This document shows, in pieces, positions 44,140-53,415 of a stretch of 64,000 bases of DNA. The notes under the pieces are model-generated. The model searched no databases. It had not been told where the DNA came from and worked only from the letters and a program-made list of their open reading frames with translations. Position 1 is the stretch's first letter, and each line of letters begins with the position of its first letter. A program made the translations under genes and the position numbers. The stretch lies in NCBI GenBank assembly GCA_963722815.1, contig CAVROM010000003.1, positions 186,001-250,000 of the forward strand, read 5' to 3'. The DNA is from DASQFQ01 sp963722815. GTDB lineage: Bacteria; Actinomycetota; Thermoleophilia; Solirubrobacterales; Solirubrobacteraceae.

Positions 44140-46653
44140 ATGCGTCCGATCCCTGCTCCCCGCCTTGGCGACACCCACGGCCTGCTGCGCGCCATCAACC
44201 AGCGCGACCGCGTCCGCCTCGACGAGTTCATCACCGAGTTCTCCGTCGAGGATCTGTTCCCGCCCGGGCTCGAGAACGCGCTCGGCCGCACGCGCCAGTT
44301 CGTCTCCTTCGCGCGCTCCGCGGGGCTGCTCAACGAGGATCGGGGTGTCGTCGAGCTGACCGAGGTCGGCAAGCGCTACGTGCGCAGCGGCGACGAGGAC
44401 GCGGTCTTCGACGTCTCCTCCGGCCAGGCCGAGTGGCTCCGCCGCCAGTTGTTCGAGCGCCACATGACGGACTCGATCTACCACGGCGCCGCGATCGGGC
44501 TGTCGCTGTTCGCCTCGAACCCGCCGGACTTCCACGTCTCGCGGCTCGACTTCGGCCGTGCGCTCGCACACCTCGGCCGCGCGGGCTGGGACAACGAGAA
44601 CACGCTCGAGAGCCAGGGCGAGCGCTACACGACGTTCCTGCGCGACCTCGAGCTCCTCGACGACCAGAGCCGGCTCACCGAGATCGGGACGCAGACGAAG
44701 TCGGAGCTGACGCTGCCCGTCCACATGTCGATGCGCGACCTCGCGGGCCAGCTCAACCCGGGCGGGATCGAGGCTGCCGAGACCGAGGGCGAGGCCGAGT
44801 GGGCCGCCCGGAGCGCCGCGCCCGAGCCGGAGCCCGAGCCCGAGGCGCCGGCCGCCGTCGAGCCGGAGCCCGAGGCGGACGAGCCGGTCGCCCCGCCGGC
44901 GATCGACACCGGGGAGTACGAGGACGTCGCCGGCGCGGCCGCCCAGGCCAGGGCCGCGGAGCCCACCGGCCGTCCCATCCCGCCTTCCGACATCTGGGAG
45001 ACCGCCGCGCCCGACGAGGTCACCCGCGCGTACTCCGCCATCAGCCCCGAGCAGGCCGCCGCGGCCGCGGTCGAGGGATCGGTCCCGCCTGCCGAGGAGG
45101 AGGAGGAGTCGGCGGTGGAGGAGTCCGTCGAGCCGCCCGGGATGACCTCCGGCGATCCCCTCGCCCAGGAGCCGGTCGCGGTCGAGGGGCCGGGCGTCGA
45201 GTCGGCCGACCCCGAGGTCGCCGCCGGCGCGCCGCCCGCCGAAGAGGCGGCCGCCGCCGAACCGGCCGCCGCCTACGAGCCGCCCGCCGATGAGACGCCC
45301 GCCGAAGCGCCCGCCGACGATGCTCCGCTGCCGGTCGTCGGGCTGCCTGCCGAGCTGGCCGAGGACCCCGCCGCCGTCGACGAGGCGGGGGTTGCCGACG
45401 AGCCCGCCGACGAGGAGGAGGCTGCGGTCGCCGAGGCCGCCCTCGCCGAGACGGATTCCGAGGTACCGGCCGTCGAGGCAGAGGACGAGGCGGACGTCGC
45501 CGACCGGGCCGCGGCATCGGCGCTCGCCGCCGGCCTCTCCGAGGCCCCTGCGGGCGCCGGCGAGGTCGGCACCGCAGGGCCCGCCGCAGAGGAGGACGAG
45601 GAGCCGGGGGCTGAAGAGGTTCCGGTCGGCGATGGTGCCGCCGCGCCCGTCGAGGCAGCCGTCTCCGCAGGGGCAGAGGCGCCCGCGGACGAGCCGGCGG
45701 TGGAGGCGGAAGAGTTCGCGGCAGAGGTGCAGGCCGAGGTGCCCGCGCTGGACGCGCCGCCGGAGGAGCCGGCCGTCGAGGCAGGAGAGTTCGCGGCAGA
45801 GGTGCAGGCCGAAGTGCCCGCGCTCGCCGCGGACGAGCCCGCGGTCGCGGCGGCCCCAGTGACAACCTCCACGCGCGCGCCCAGCGGCTTCCTCGACATC
45901 GCGGCCGTGAGGTCCGCCGCCGAGGGCGACGGGCTGAAGCTGCCCGACTCGGTCTACGCGGCCGTGGTCGCCGCGCTCGCCACCGGCAAGCACGTGGTGA
46001 TCGCCGGGCCGGCCGGCTCGGGCAAGACCACGCTCGCGCTCGCCATCGCCAAGGCCGCCGTGCAGGCCGGCCGCTCGGAGGGCGCGGCGCTCGCCACCGC
46101 GAGCCCGAAGTGGACCGCGAGCGACACGGTCGGGCGGGTCGGGGAGGGCGGCTTCAGCATGGGCCACGTCCTTGCCGCGGCCGGCAAGAAGAAGTGGCTC
46201 GTGATCGACGAGATCGAGCGTGCGAAGCCCGACAAGGCGTTCGGCGACCTGTCGTCGTTCCTCGCCGGCCTGCCGCTCTCACTCCCCGACGGCTCGCGCG
46301 AGGTCGCCGCGCCGAAGGACTGGCGGATCGTGGCGACGCGCGACTCGAGCCGCGGCTCCGGCGGCGCGTCAGCCGCGCTGCAGCGGCGCTTCGCCGAGAT
46401 CCGGCTGCCGCGGCCGGCCGCCGCGGACCTCGAGGCCGCCGTCGACGCCGCCACCGAGGGCGACCCCGCCGCCGCCTCGGTGGTCAAGCGGCTGCTCGCC
46501 GACGAAGCGCTCGACGGCCTGGGCGCCGGCGCCTTCCTCGACGCCGCCCGCTACGCCGGGGAACGCAACGCGATCCTGCCCGCCTCGGAGGAGGAGCTCG
46601 AGGCCGAGCTCCGGACGGCGTACCTCAATCCTCAGCTGGAAGACGACGACTAG
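44140..46653 (+). CDS. McrB-like AAA+ ATPase with winged-helix N-terminus and long acidic linker
   Basis: 837 residues. The N-terminal 210 residues look like tandem winged helices (DRVRLDEFITEF, VVELTEVGKRYVRS). Residues 215-570 are an Ala/Glu/Pro-rich acidic linker with a 25-residue tandem repeat. The AAA domain has Walker A Lys629 (GPAGSGKTT), Walker B Asp690 in LVIDEIERAKPDKAF, sensor 1 VATRDSS and the arginine-finger region AALQRRFAEIRLPRP. The DEI-RA-KAF pattern is that of the McrB/MoxR side of the AAA+ tree. No McrC nuclease follows, so it is not a standard McrBC system. Its role is unknown. Confidence 0.8.
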   Translation: MRPIPAPRLGDTHGLLRAINQRDRVRLDEFITEFSVEDLFPPGLENALGRTRQFVSFARSAGLLNEDRGVVELTEVGKRYVRSGDEDAVFDVSSGQAEWLRRQLFERHMTDSIYHGAAIGLSLFASNPPDFHVSRLDFGRALAHLGRAGWDNENTLESQGERYTTFLRDLELLDDQSRLTEIGTQTKSELTLPVHMSMRDLAGQLNPGGIEAAETEGEAEWAARSAAPEPEPEPEAPAAVEPEPEADEPVAPPAIDTGEYEDVAGAAAQARAAEPTGRPIPPSDIWETAAPDEVTRAYSAISPEQAAAAAVEGSVPPAEEEEESAVEESVEPPGMTSGDPLAQEPVAVEGPGVESADPEVAAGAPPAEEAAAAEPAAAYEPPADETPAEAPADDAPLPVVGLPAELAEDPAAVDEAGVADEPADEEEAAVAEAALAETDSEVPAVEAEDEADVADRAAASALAAGLSEAPAGAGEVGTAGPAAEEDEEPGAEEVPVGDGAAAPVEAAVSAGAEAPADEPAVEAEEFAAEVQAEVPALDAPPEEPAVEAGEFAAEVQAEVPALAADEPAVAAAPVTTSTRAPSGFLDIAAVRSAAEGDGLKLPDSVYAAVVAALATGKHVVIAGPAGSGKTTLALAIAKAAVQAGRSEGAALATASPKWTASDTVGRVGEGGFSMGHVLAAAGKKKWLVIDEIERAKPDKAFGDLSSFLAGLPLSLPDGSREVAAPKDWRIVATRDSSRGSGGASAALQRRFAEIRLPRPAAADLEAAVDAATEGDPAAASVVKRLLADEALDGLGAGAFLDAARYAGERNAILPASEEELEAELRTAYLNPQLEDDD
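45712..45861 (+). repeat. 75-bp tandem repeat in the acidic linker
   Basis: Two copies beginning at 45712 and 45787. The first roughly 38 bases of each are almost identical, encoding EFAAEVQAEVPAL in both. They show recent repeat growth in the linker. Confidence 0.65.
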
Positions 46654-46990
46654 CCGCCTCCCGCGCCTCGATCTCGTTGGGGTTGTTCGCGTAGCCCCGC
46701 CACAGATACGACAGCGGCATCGCGAGCGGGTGGTGCTGCATCTGCCACACGTGGCAGAGCTCGTGAACCACCAGATCCTCTGACACCTCTGCCAGCGGAT
46801 CCCGCAGCAGGATCACCGCGGGCCACAGGGTGTAGCCGTGGAAGCGCCGGAACCACGGCAGCCTGAACACCCACGGCACGCTCAGCAGACGAACGCGCCC
46901 GATCCGCACCGGCGAGGGATAGAAGCCCAGGCGGTCGAGCCGCGCCTTCGCCCGCTGCACCGCCTCGATCTCCGCTGCGGACCGCCTCAC
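46625..46990 (-). CDS. small HExxH metallopeptidase-like protein
   Basis: 121 residues from GTG 46990, which overlaps the upstream gene's stop as GTGA. The central VVHELCHVWQMQHHP holds an HExxH zinc motif, and a Glu lies downstream in NPNEIEAREAA. This resembles DUF4157/SprT-like minimal metalloprotease domains. The rest (WVFRLPWFRRFHGYTLWPAV) is aromatic and basic. It could be a cytoplasmic protease or a fold remnant. It is the last gene of the minus-strand run that contains the amidoligase genes, and overlaps the convergent AAA gene by 29 bases. Confidence 0.7.
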   Translation of the reverse strand: MRRSAAEIEAVQRAKARLDRLGFYPSPVRIGRVRLLSVPWVFRLPWFRRFHGYTLWPAVILLRDPLAEVSEDLVVHELCHVWQMQHHPLAMPLSYLWRGYANNPNEIEAREAASRRLPAED

Positions 46991-48294
46991 ATCCGCTTCG
47001 GGAACGCCTTCCACGTCGCATACGCGGGGCGCTTAACCGTCGACGGTGCCGGCTCCAGCAACCCGGTGTCCCAGTTCGGGTCGGCGTAGAGCAGGTACTG
47101 GGCCATCATCGAGACGCCCGCGCCGCTGCCCGCCGCGGCGCCGAGCAGATCCCACGACGTCTGCAGGCACCGAGCCTGAGCCGCCAGCGGATCCTCGCCG
47201 GGGTACAGGGTCTTGAGCTTCGACGGGCGCGCCCCGCCCTCGGTGATCCACACGTTCGGCGCGCCGGACACGTCCGTCCGCCCCACCCAGCGCCCCCGCA
47301 GCCGGTCGCGCAGGAGCTGCACGCGCGTCGCCACCCGCCCCTCGACGTCGGAGTAGTTGTGGTGCGACCACGACTGCGCGGAGTGCGGCGTGTAGCCGAT
47401 CGCGGAGCACGCGTCCAGCACGGCGGTCGCGAACTCCAGGTAGTGCGTGACCAGCCGCCCGACGATCTCGGAGTCCGACGACGACGGCGCCAGCAGGCCG
47501 GTCGAGTGCCGCACCCGGGCCGAGACCGCCTGCGCCGTCGCCAGCATCTGCGCGACCTGGCCGGGCACCCGCAGCGCCCCCGACGCCGCGAAGGGGTCGG
47601 CGGTCAGCGACGGCGCCCGCTGCGGCCACAGCTGCAGGTTCGGCTCGTTGATGAGCTCGAACCCGCCCACGTACCGCCCCGATGCGCGCTGCCCCCAGTG
47701 GTAGCGCCGCATGAGGAAGTCGAAGAACTTCGACCACGCGCCGTCGAGCCGGTAGCCCTCGTCCGGGACCTTGTACTCCAAAGCCCGCCGCGACGGCTTG
47801 TACACCGCCGGGTTGCGCCCGTTCGCGACGTACTTGTTCCACGCCGCCGCCGACATCCGGTCGGCGGACATGAACGAGATCTCCGCGTCGCTGTCGCGCA
47901 CCAGCGACGCCGTCCCGTTCGCCCACAGCGGATGCCGGTAGGGCAGCAGCAGCACGTACAGCCCGTCCGCGCACGCCTGGCGGATCTGCGCGTCGAGCGC
48001 CATCAGGTTCGCGTAGCCCGGGCTCGCCGGGTCGTCGATCGCGAAGCGCCCGTCCGGCTGCAGCGATGGCCAGTCCGCCCACATCCGGATCCAGCCCGTC
48101 CGCGTGTCCGAGAAGTACGTCCGGTTCGAGTACACCCGGTAGTCCTGCGACGTCCCGGGATGGATGACCCCGCCCGGCCCGATGTCGATCATCTTGCGCA
48201 GGTTCGTCGCGCCGTAGGCGGGGACGGCCGGGAGCATCGCCGCCCCGGCGAGCGCGCCGCTGCGCGCGAGGAACTGTCGGCGAGTGAGCGTCAA
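46987..48294 (-). CDS. Tat-exported glycoside hydrolase-like (GH5/clan A) protein
   Basis: 435 residues from TTG 48294, overlapping the amidotransferase stop as TTGA. The N-terminus MTLTRRQFLARSGALAGAA is a twin-arginine signal. The barrel has an acid/base candidate Glu in FELINEPNLQLWP and a nucleophile candidate Glu in VWITEGGARPS, as in clan A cellulase-like enzymes. Polysaccharide cleavage outside the cell is likely; the substrate is unknown. Its coupling to an amidotransferase gene is unusual. Confidence 0.75.
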   Translation of the reverse strand: MTLTRRQFLARSGALAGAAMLPAVPAYGATNLRKMIDIGPGGVIHPGTSQDYRVYSNRTYFSDTRTGWIRMWADWPSLQPDGRFAIDDPASPGYANLMALDAQIRQACADGLYVLLLPYRHPLWANGTASLVRDSDAEISFMSADRMSAAAWNKYVANGRNPAVYKPSRRALEYKVPDEGYRLDGAWSKFFDFLMRRYHWGQRASGRYVGGFELINEPNLQLWPQRAPSLTADPFAASGALRVPGQVAQMLATAQAVSARVRHSTGLLAPSSSDSEIVGRLVTHYLEFATAVLDACSAIGYTPHSAQSWSHHNYSDVEGRVATRVQLLRDRLRGRWVGRTDVSGAPNVWITEGGARPSKLKTLYPGEDPLAAQARCLQTSWDLLGAAAGSGAGVSMMAQYLLYADPNWDTGLLEPAPSTVKRPAYATWKAFPKRM

Positions 48295-50057
48295 CCTACG
48301 TGCGACTGTAGCCACAGCTCGAGCAGCCCCAGCTGCCAGAGCGTCGAGCCGTCGAGGTTCGTGCGGTGCGCGTTCGGATCGCGCAGCATCTCCTCGACGA
48401 CCTCCTCCCGGAACAGCCCGCGATCCCGCGCCGCGTCCGAGCGCAAGGCGTCGGCGACCAGCTCGAGCACCGGCCCCTCGAGGTGCGAGAGCGCCGGCAC
48501 CGGGAAGTAGCCCTTCGGGCGGTCGATCACGGCGTCGGGCACCACGCCGCGGGCCGCGCGCTTCAGGATGCCCTTGCCACCGTCCGCGAGCTTCAGCTCC
48601 GGCGGGCACGCGGCCGCCAGCTCGACGAGCTCGTGATCGAGGAACGGCGTCCGCGCCTCGAGCCCGTGCGCCATCGTCATGTTGTCGACGCGCTTGACCG
48701 GGTCGTCGACCAGCATGACCTCGGCGTCGAGCCGCAGCCCGCGGTCGATCGCCGTCGAGGCACCCGCGCGCGAGAACCACTCGGCCGCGAACGCGCGCGA
48801 CGGATCCTCCTCCAGCGCATCGCGCGTCAGTGAAGCGACCCCCGCGTGGTCGCGGTCGAAGAACGTGTCCGCGTACACACCCAGGCCGTCGTCCTCGGCC
48901 TCCAGCAGCGGCGGATACCAGTAGTAGCCGGCGAACACCTCGTCGGCGCCCTGGCCGGACTGCACGACCTTCCGCACCTTCGCGACCTCTTCGGAGAGCA
49001 GGTAAAACGCCACCGCGTCGTGCGAGATCATCGGCTCGCTCATCGCCTCGATCGCCCGCGGGAGCGCCGGCAGCAGCCGCTCGGGCCCGACCCGGATCTG
49101 GTGGTGGTCGGTGCCGAACTCGGCGGCCACCAGGTCGGAGAACTCGAACTCGTCGCCCACCCGGTCGCCGACGTCGCGGAAGCCGACCGAGAACGTCGCC
49201 AGCCCGGTCTGGCCCTGCTCGGCCAGCAGCGCGACGATCAGCGAGGAGTCCAGGCCGCCCGAGAGCAGGATCCCCACGGGGACGTCGCTCACCATCCGCC
49301 GCCGCACCGCCAGCCGCAGCGCGTCGAGCACCGCCTCCTCCCACTCGCGAGCGGACCAATCCTCGTGCGCGCGCTCGAAGGGCGGATCCCAGTAGCGCCG
49401 TTCGCGCCGCCGCCCGTCCGGCTCGACCACCATCACCGTCGCAGGCGGGAGCTTGCGCACGCCGCGCAGGATCGTCCGCGACGCCGGCACGATCGAGTGG
49501 AACGAGAGGTAGTGATGGAGCGCGATGGGATCCACCCGCGTGTCCACCCCGCCCGCCGCCACCAGCGCCGGCAGCGACGACGCCAGCCGCAGCCCGCCGT
49601 CGCCCAGCTCCTGCAGGTAGAGCGGCTTCTTGCCGAGCCGGTCGCGCGCGAGCACCGCGCGCCCCGAGGCGTGCTCCACCAGGCAGAACGCGAACATCCC
49701 CGCGAGCCGGTCGAGCATCCCCTCGCCCCACTCCGCCCAGCCCTTCAGCAGCACCTCGGTGTCGGCGTCGGAGAAGAACGAGTGCCCCGCCCGCTCGAGC
49801 TCTGCGCGCAGCTCGCGGTGGTTGTAGATGATCCCGTTGAAGACGATCGTCAGGCCGAGCGCGTCGTCCACCATCGGCTGCGCGCCGCGCTCGGAGAGGT
49901 CGATGATCGAGAGCCGCCGGTGGGCGAGCCCGGCCCGCCCTCCCGTCCACAACCCATGGCCGTCCGGGCCCCGCGGCGAGAGCACCTCGCTCATCCGCGC
50001 CAGCGCCTCGCGGTCAGGCGGCGCGTCGCGCCGCAGCTCACCGGCGATGCCGCACAT
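48291..50057 (-). CDS. asparagine synthetase-like amidotransferase (N-acetylglutaminylglutamine amidotransferase type)
   Basis: 588 residues. Cys2 of MCGIAGELRRD is the glutaminase nucleophile, with RGPDGHGLW and FNGIIYNHRELR. The synthetase half has the PP-loop ILLSGGLDSSLIVALLAEQ and SGQGADEVFAGYYWYPP. The total length and phrases such as ALHHYLSFHSIVPASRTIL and LLELWLQSHVG fit the NAGGN amidotransferase subgroup rather than plain AsnB. It would amidate a carboxylate on a gamma-linked or N-acyl dipeptide using glutamine. The usual GNAT-ATP-grasp partner is missing; instead it is coupled (TGATG) to a YbdK-type ligase. Confidence 0.88.
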   Translation of the reverse strand: MCGIAGELRRDAPPDREALARMSEVLSPRGPDGHGLWTGGRAGLAHRRLSIIDLSERGAQPMVDDALGLTIVFNGIIYNHRELRAELERAGHSFFSDADTEVLLKGWAEWGEGMLDRLAGMFAFCLVEHASGRAVLARDRLGKKPLYLQELGDGGLRLASSLPALVAAGGVDTRVDPIALHHYLSFHSIVPASRTILRGVRKLPPATVMVVEPDGRRRERRYWDPPFERAHEDWSAREWEEAVLDALRLAVRRRMVSDVPVGILLSGGLDSSLIVALLAEQGQTGLATFSVGFRDVGDRVGDEFEFSDLVAAEFGTDHHQIRVGPERLLPALPRAIEAMSEPMISHDAVAFYLLSEEVAKVRKVVQSGQGADEVFAGYYWYPPLLEAEDDGLGVYADTFFDRDHAGVASLTRDALEEDPSRAFAAEWFSRAGASTAIDRGLRLDAEVMLVDDPVKRVDNMTMAHGLEARTPFLDHELVELAAACPPELKLADGGKGILKRAARGVVPDAVIDRPKGYFPVPALSHLEGPVLELVADALRSDAARDRGLFREEVVEEMLRDPNAHRTNLDGSTLWQLGLLELWLQSHVG

Positions 50058-51217
50058 CAGAGCGCGAGGAGGGAGGGCTTCGCGCGCGCGGTGGTGAAGT
50101 CCGCGTGCAGTGCGCGCATCAGGCGCCCGAGCTGCGGCTCCGTCCCGTGCCCGGCGCGCGAGCGCTGGCGGACCGCGCCCGTCGCCGCCGCCAGCTCGCG
50201 CACCGAGTCGAGCTCCTCGACGCAGCCGAGGTCGGCCGCGTGCGGCGTACACGCGACGAGCAGCTCCTCGAGCCACTCGCGCGCCGGCCGTCGGCGCTCG
50301 AGGCCGGGATCGATCAGCTCGGCCGCCATCCCGTCACGCGCGGCGATGAAGCGGTTCTCCTCGAGCACCTCGGGCCGCGACACGAGCCCGTGGCCGGCGT
50401 GCCCCTCGAGCGCCTCAAGGCGCACCAGGCACTGCACGAGCGCCGCGATCGCGGCGGTGTCGGCGACCCGCGTCTGCGCGTCCATCACCCGCAGCTCGAG
50501 CGTCCCGAAGCGCGGCTGCAACCGCACGTCCCACCACAGGAACGTCGGCTCCGGGAACGCGTCGCAGCGCAGCAGCACGTCGATGCCCTCGACGTAGTCG
50601 CCGTAGGAGCGGAACTGCCGCGGGATCCCGACGCGCGGGAAGGCCTGGAAGAGCGGCGTACGCATCGAGCACAGCCCGGTGTCGCGGCCCTGCCAGAACG
50701 GCGAGTTGCCGGCCAGCGCGAGCAGCATCGGCAGGTGGGCGCGCATGCGGTTGTAGGAGCGCACCGCCATCTCGGGATTCGGCACCGCGACGTGCACGTG
50801 CAGCCCGAACGTCGGCTCGCGCCTCGCCAGCTCGCGCATCGAGGAGTAGAGGAACTGGTAGCGCGCGCCGGGCGAGACCTCGACGTCCTCCCAGCGCGTG
50901 AACGGGTGCGTGCCCGCGACCGCGGCGCGGATGCCGATCGGCTCGAGCACGTTCGCGAGGCCGCTGCGAAGCTCGCGCAGCTGCGCGGTCGCGGAAGGGA
51001 TGTCGGCGTGCGGCTCGGTCGCGAGCTCGAGCGCCGAGCCGTGCGTCTCGGCCATGGTGCGCTCGATCATGTCGTCCGGCAGCGCGGCGAGCACCTCCTC
51101 GGAGCGCGACGTCAGGCTCCAGTCGCGCGGCTCGAGCAGCATCACCTCCTCCTCGATGCCGACCGTCCACGGCGCCTCGGTGCCGGCGGGGTTCCAGTCC
51201 GACCAGTGCACGCTCAT
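50057..51217 (-). CDS. carboxylate-amine ligase, YbdK/GCS2 family (copy 1)
   Basis: 386 residues from ATG 51217, overlapping the C26 hydrolase stop as ATGA. The GCS2 marks are WTVGIEEEVMLLEP, MAETHGSALELATEP, FGLHVHVAVPNPEMAV and LELRVMDAQTRVADTAA. The fold is that of glutamate-cysteine ligase: ATP-dependent amide bond formation between a carboxylate and an amine. Substrates of YbdK-type enzymes outside glutathione synthesis are mostly unknown. A second, damaged copy lies at 53416-54532. Confidence 0.92.
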   Translation of the reverse strand: MSVHWSDWNPAGTEAPWTVGIEEEVMLLEPRDWSLTSRSEEVLAALPDDMIERTMAETHGSALELATEPHADIPSATAQLRELRSGLANVLEPIGIRAAVAGTHPFTRWEDVEVSPGARYQFLYSSMRELARREPTFGLHVHVAVPNPEMAVRSYNRMRAHLPMLLALAGNSPFWQGRDTGLCSMRTPLFQAFPRVGIPRQFRSYGDYVEGIDVLLRCDAFPEPTFLWWDVRLQPRFGTLELRVMDAQTRVADTAAIAALVQCLVRLEALEGHAGHGLVSRPEVLEENRFIAARDGMAAELIDPGLERRRPAREWLEELLVACTPHAADLGCVEELDSVRELAAATGAVRQRSRAGHGTEPQLGRLMRALHADFTTARAKPSLLAL

Positions 51218-51966
51218 GCAGCTCGCACCTCCCGGCCGGCGCGCCAGGCCTCCGCCTCGGCGACCAGCTCGCGGAACAGCGCGAGGTGCTCGGGGTGGTC
51301 GACGAGCGACTCGGCGTGCCACTGCACGCCGAGATAGAGCGCGTCACCGTCGCTCTCGATCCCCTCGACGAGGCCGTCCGGCGCCCACGCGACCGCGCGC
51401 AGACCCTGGCCGAGGCGGTCAGCGGCCTGATGGTGGAAGGAGTTGACGTCGGCCTCGGTCACGCCCATCACGCGCGCGAGCCGCGAGCCGGGCTCGATCC
51501 GCACGGAGTGGGTGGTGATGCGGCCGGCCTCGGTCTGGCGATGGCCCTCGAGGTGCTGGTGCAGCGTACCGCCGCGCGCGACGTTGAGCGTCTGCACGCC
51601 GCGGCAGATCCCGAGCACCGGCACCCCGCGCGCGTCGGCGAGCTGGGCGAGCGCGAGCTCGTAGCCGTCGAGCGTCGGCTCGGTCGTGCCGAGCTGCGGA
51701 TCGCGCTCCTTCTCGCCGTAGCCGTGCGGGTCGATGTCCGGGCCGCCCGAGAGGCAGACGCCGTCGAGCCGCTCGAGCGTCGGCGCGATCGTGTCGTGGC
51801 CGAGCGGCGGGAGCACGACCGGGATGCCGCCGGCGCGCTCGATCGAGCGCATGTAGACCATCCCGAGCGCCATCTCGCGCTGCGGCGGGTCGCCCTCGGG
51901 CAGCGGGTCGCTGTGCTCGGCGAGCCGCACCTCGGAGGTCGTGACGCCGATCAGCGGGCGGCTCAC
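51214..51966 (-). CDS. gamma-glutamyl hydrolase family (peptidase C26, PuuD-like) protein
   Basis: 250 residues from GTG 51966, overlapping the ATP-grasp stop as GTGA. The class I glutamine amidotransferase fold has nucleophile Cys in GICRGVQTLNVARGG, and His with Glu in GVQWHAESL. PuuD-type enzymes hydrolyse gamma-glutamyl amides, such as gamma-glutamyl-GABA. Inside a cluster of amide ligases it could trim a gamma-glutamyl protecting group or supply ammonia. All catalytic residues are present. Confidence 0.93.
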   Translation of the reverse strand: MSRPLIGVTTSEVRLAEHSDPLPEGDPPQREMALGMVYMRSIERAGGIPVVLPPLGHDTIAPTLERLDGVCLSGGPDIDPHGYGEKERDPQLGTTEPTLDGYELALAQLADARGVPVLGICRGVQTLNVARGGTLHQHLEGHRQTEAGRITTHSVRIEPGSRLARVMGVTEADVNSFHHQAADRLGQGLRAVAWAPDGLVEGIESDGDALYLGVQWHAESLVDHPEHLALFRELVAEAEAWRAGREVRAA

Positions 51967-53339
51967 GGCAGCACCCACGTGTCCTTGGCGCCGCCGTTCT
52001 GCGACGAGTTGACGACCAGCGAGCCTTCGTCGAACGCGACGCGCGTGAGGCCGCCGGGCAGCGTGCGCACCTCGCCGTCCTCGCCGAGGAAGACGTAGGG
52101 GCGGAGGTCGACGTGGCGCGGCGCGAGCCGGCCGTCGATCACCGTCGGGTGGGTCGAGATCATCACCATGCGCTGCGCGACGTAGTCCTCGGGCGCCTCG
52201 CGCACGGCCTTGCGGACGCGCTCGCGATCGGCCGGCTCCGCGTGGGGGAGCACGGCGACGCCCTCGCCGCCATAGCCACCGCGGGGCTTGATCACGAGCT
52301 CGTCGAAGACGTCCATCGCACGGTCGAGGATGTCAGAGCGACCGAGGTCGAACGTCTCGACCGAGGCGCAGGAGCGGCTCTTCGTCCTCGTAGAACCGGA
52401 TCATGTCCTCGACATACGCATGGGTGAGCTTGTCGTCCGCCACCCCGGTGCCGAACGCGTTGACGACCCCGACGCGGCCCGCGCGCAGCGGCTCGAGCAG
52501 CAGCTCGCCGACGCCGGTGTCGAGTCGGTCGGCGTTGGTGCGGCGGTAGACGACGTCGACGCCGTCGAGGTCGAGCGTGTCCGGCTCCACCAGCGCGACG
52601 CCGAGCTGCTCGGCCGCCCACTGGTGCTCGTAGTACGCCGGGTTGTGCTCGCCGTCGGTGAGCAGGACGGCGCGCGGCGAGGCGTCGGTGACGGCGGCCG
52701 CGCGCAGCGCGTGCCAGAGCATCTCCGGCAAGCCGTCGAGCTTGCGCGGGTGGTCGGAGGGCGGGACCTCGAGGTGCGCGACCAGCGCGCGCCGGGCGGC
52801 GGCCGCGTAGGCGAAGCCGCTGGGCGTGCGGACGTTGTCCTCGAGCACCCGGAAGCGCCCGTCGGCGTCGCGCACGAGGTCGAGCCCGGCGATGCCGATC
52901 CACAGCCCGCCGGGCGGCTCGACGCCCTGCATGCCGGGCTCGAAGTACTCGGCGCCGTCGATCACCCGCTGCGGCACGACGCCCTCGGCGACGATCCGCC
53001 GCTCCCCGTAGACGTCGGCGACGAACGCGTTGAGCGCGCGTACGCGCTGGGCGAGGCCGGCCTCGATCCGCGCCCACTCGGCGGCGGCGATCACACGCGG
53101 CACCGGGTCGATGACGAACACCTCGTCGCCGACCGCGGAATGGAAGACGACGCCCTCGTCGGCGCCGTGGCGCTCCACGGCGACCGCGCAGCTCCTCGAG
53201 GTCGCGCCCCGCGAGCGCGCGCATGGCGCCGCGCCGCCGCGGGCCGGATCGCGCCGTCGGCGCCGACGACCTCGTCGTACCAGCCGGACGGCTGGGCGTA
53301 GTCCTCGAGCGGGGGAAGCGGCTCGTTGGCAAGCGTCAC
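51963..53339 (-). pseudogene. circularly permuted ATP-grasp ligase, three frameshifts
   Basis: From GTG 53339 the protein reads MTLANEPLPPLEDYAQPSGW; the frame shifts near 53235 (into RALAGRDLEELR), again near 53190 (into ERHGADEGVVFHSAVGDEVF) and near 52350 (into VETFDLGRSDILDRAMD). Joined, it makes about 459 residues of the COG2308/DUF404-407 type: LWIGIAGLDLVRDADGRF, EDNVRTPSGF, VYRRTNADRLDTGVGELLLE and the final ELVIKPRGGYGGEGV with Lys/Gly of the ATP site. Such enzymes form peptide-like amide bonds in operons with YbdK-type ligases. Every motif is present, so the breaks could be sequence errors, but three in one gene is many. Confidence 0.8.
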
Positions 53340-53415
53340 TGCGGAGGAGCCTCCCCGATTCCAGCGATTTCGAGATACCGACGGGCGTCTGAAGTCGGAG
53401 TGCCGACGTTGGCCC

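Noticed and set aside
43378..46167. 929-codon open frame on the minus strand
   Set aside because: It lies opposite the basic protein and the AAA ATPase and is only Gly/Arg/Leu low complexity; it arises from GC-rich third positions.
44140..46653. Standard McrBC restriction system
   Set aside because: No McrC or other nuclease gene is beside the ATPase, and the N-terminus is winged-helix-like rather than a known McrB reader.
48291..50057. Complete NAGGN biosynthesis locus
   Set aside because: The GNAT-ATP-grasp synthetase and the usual peptidase partner are absent, so only the amidotransferase type is claimed.
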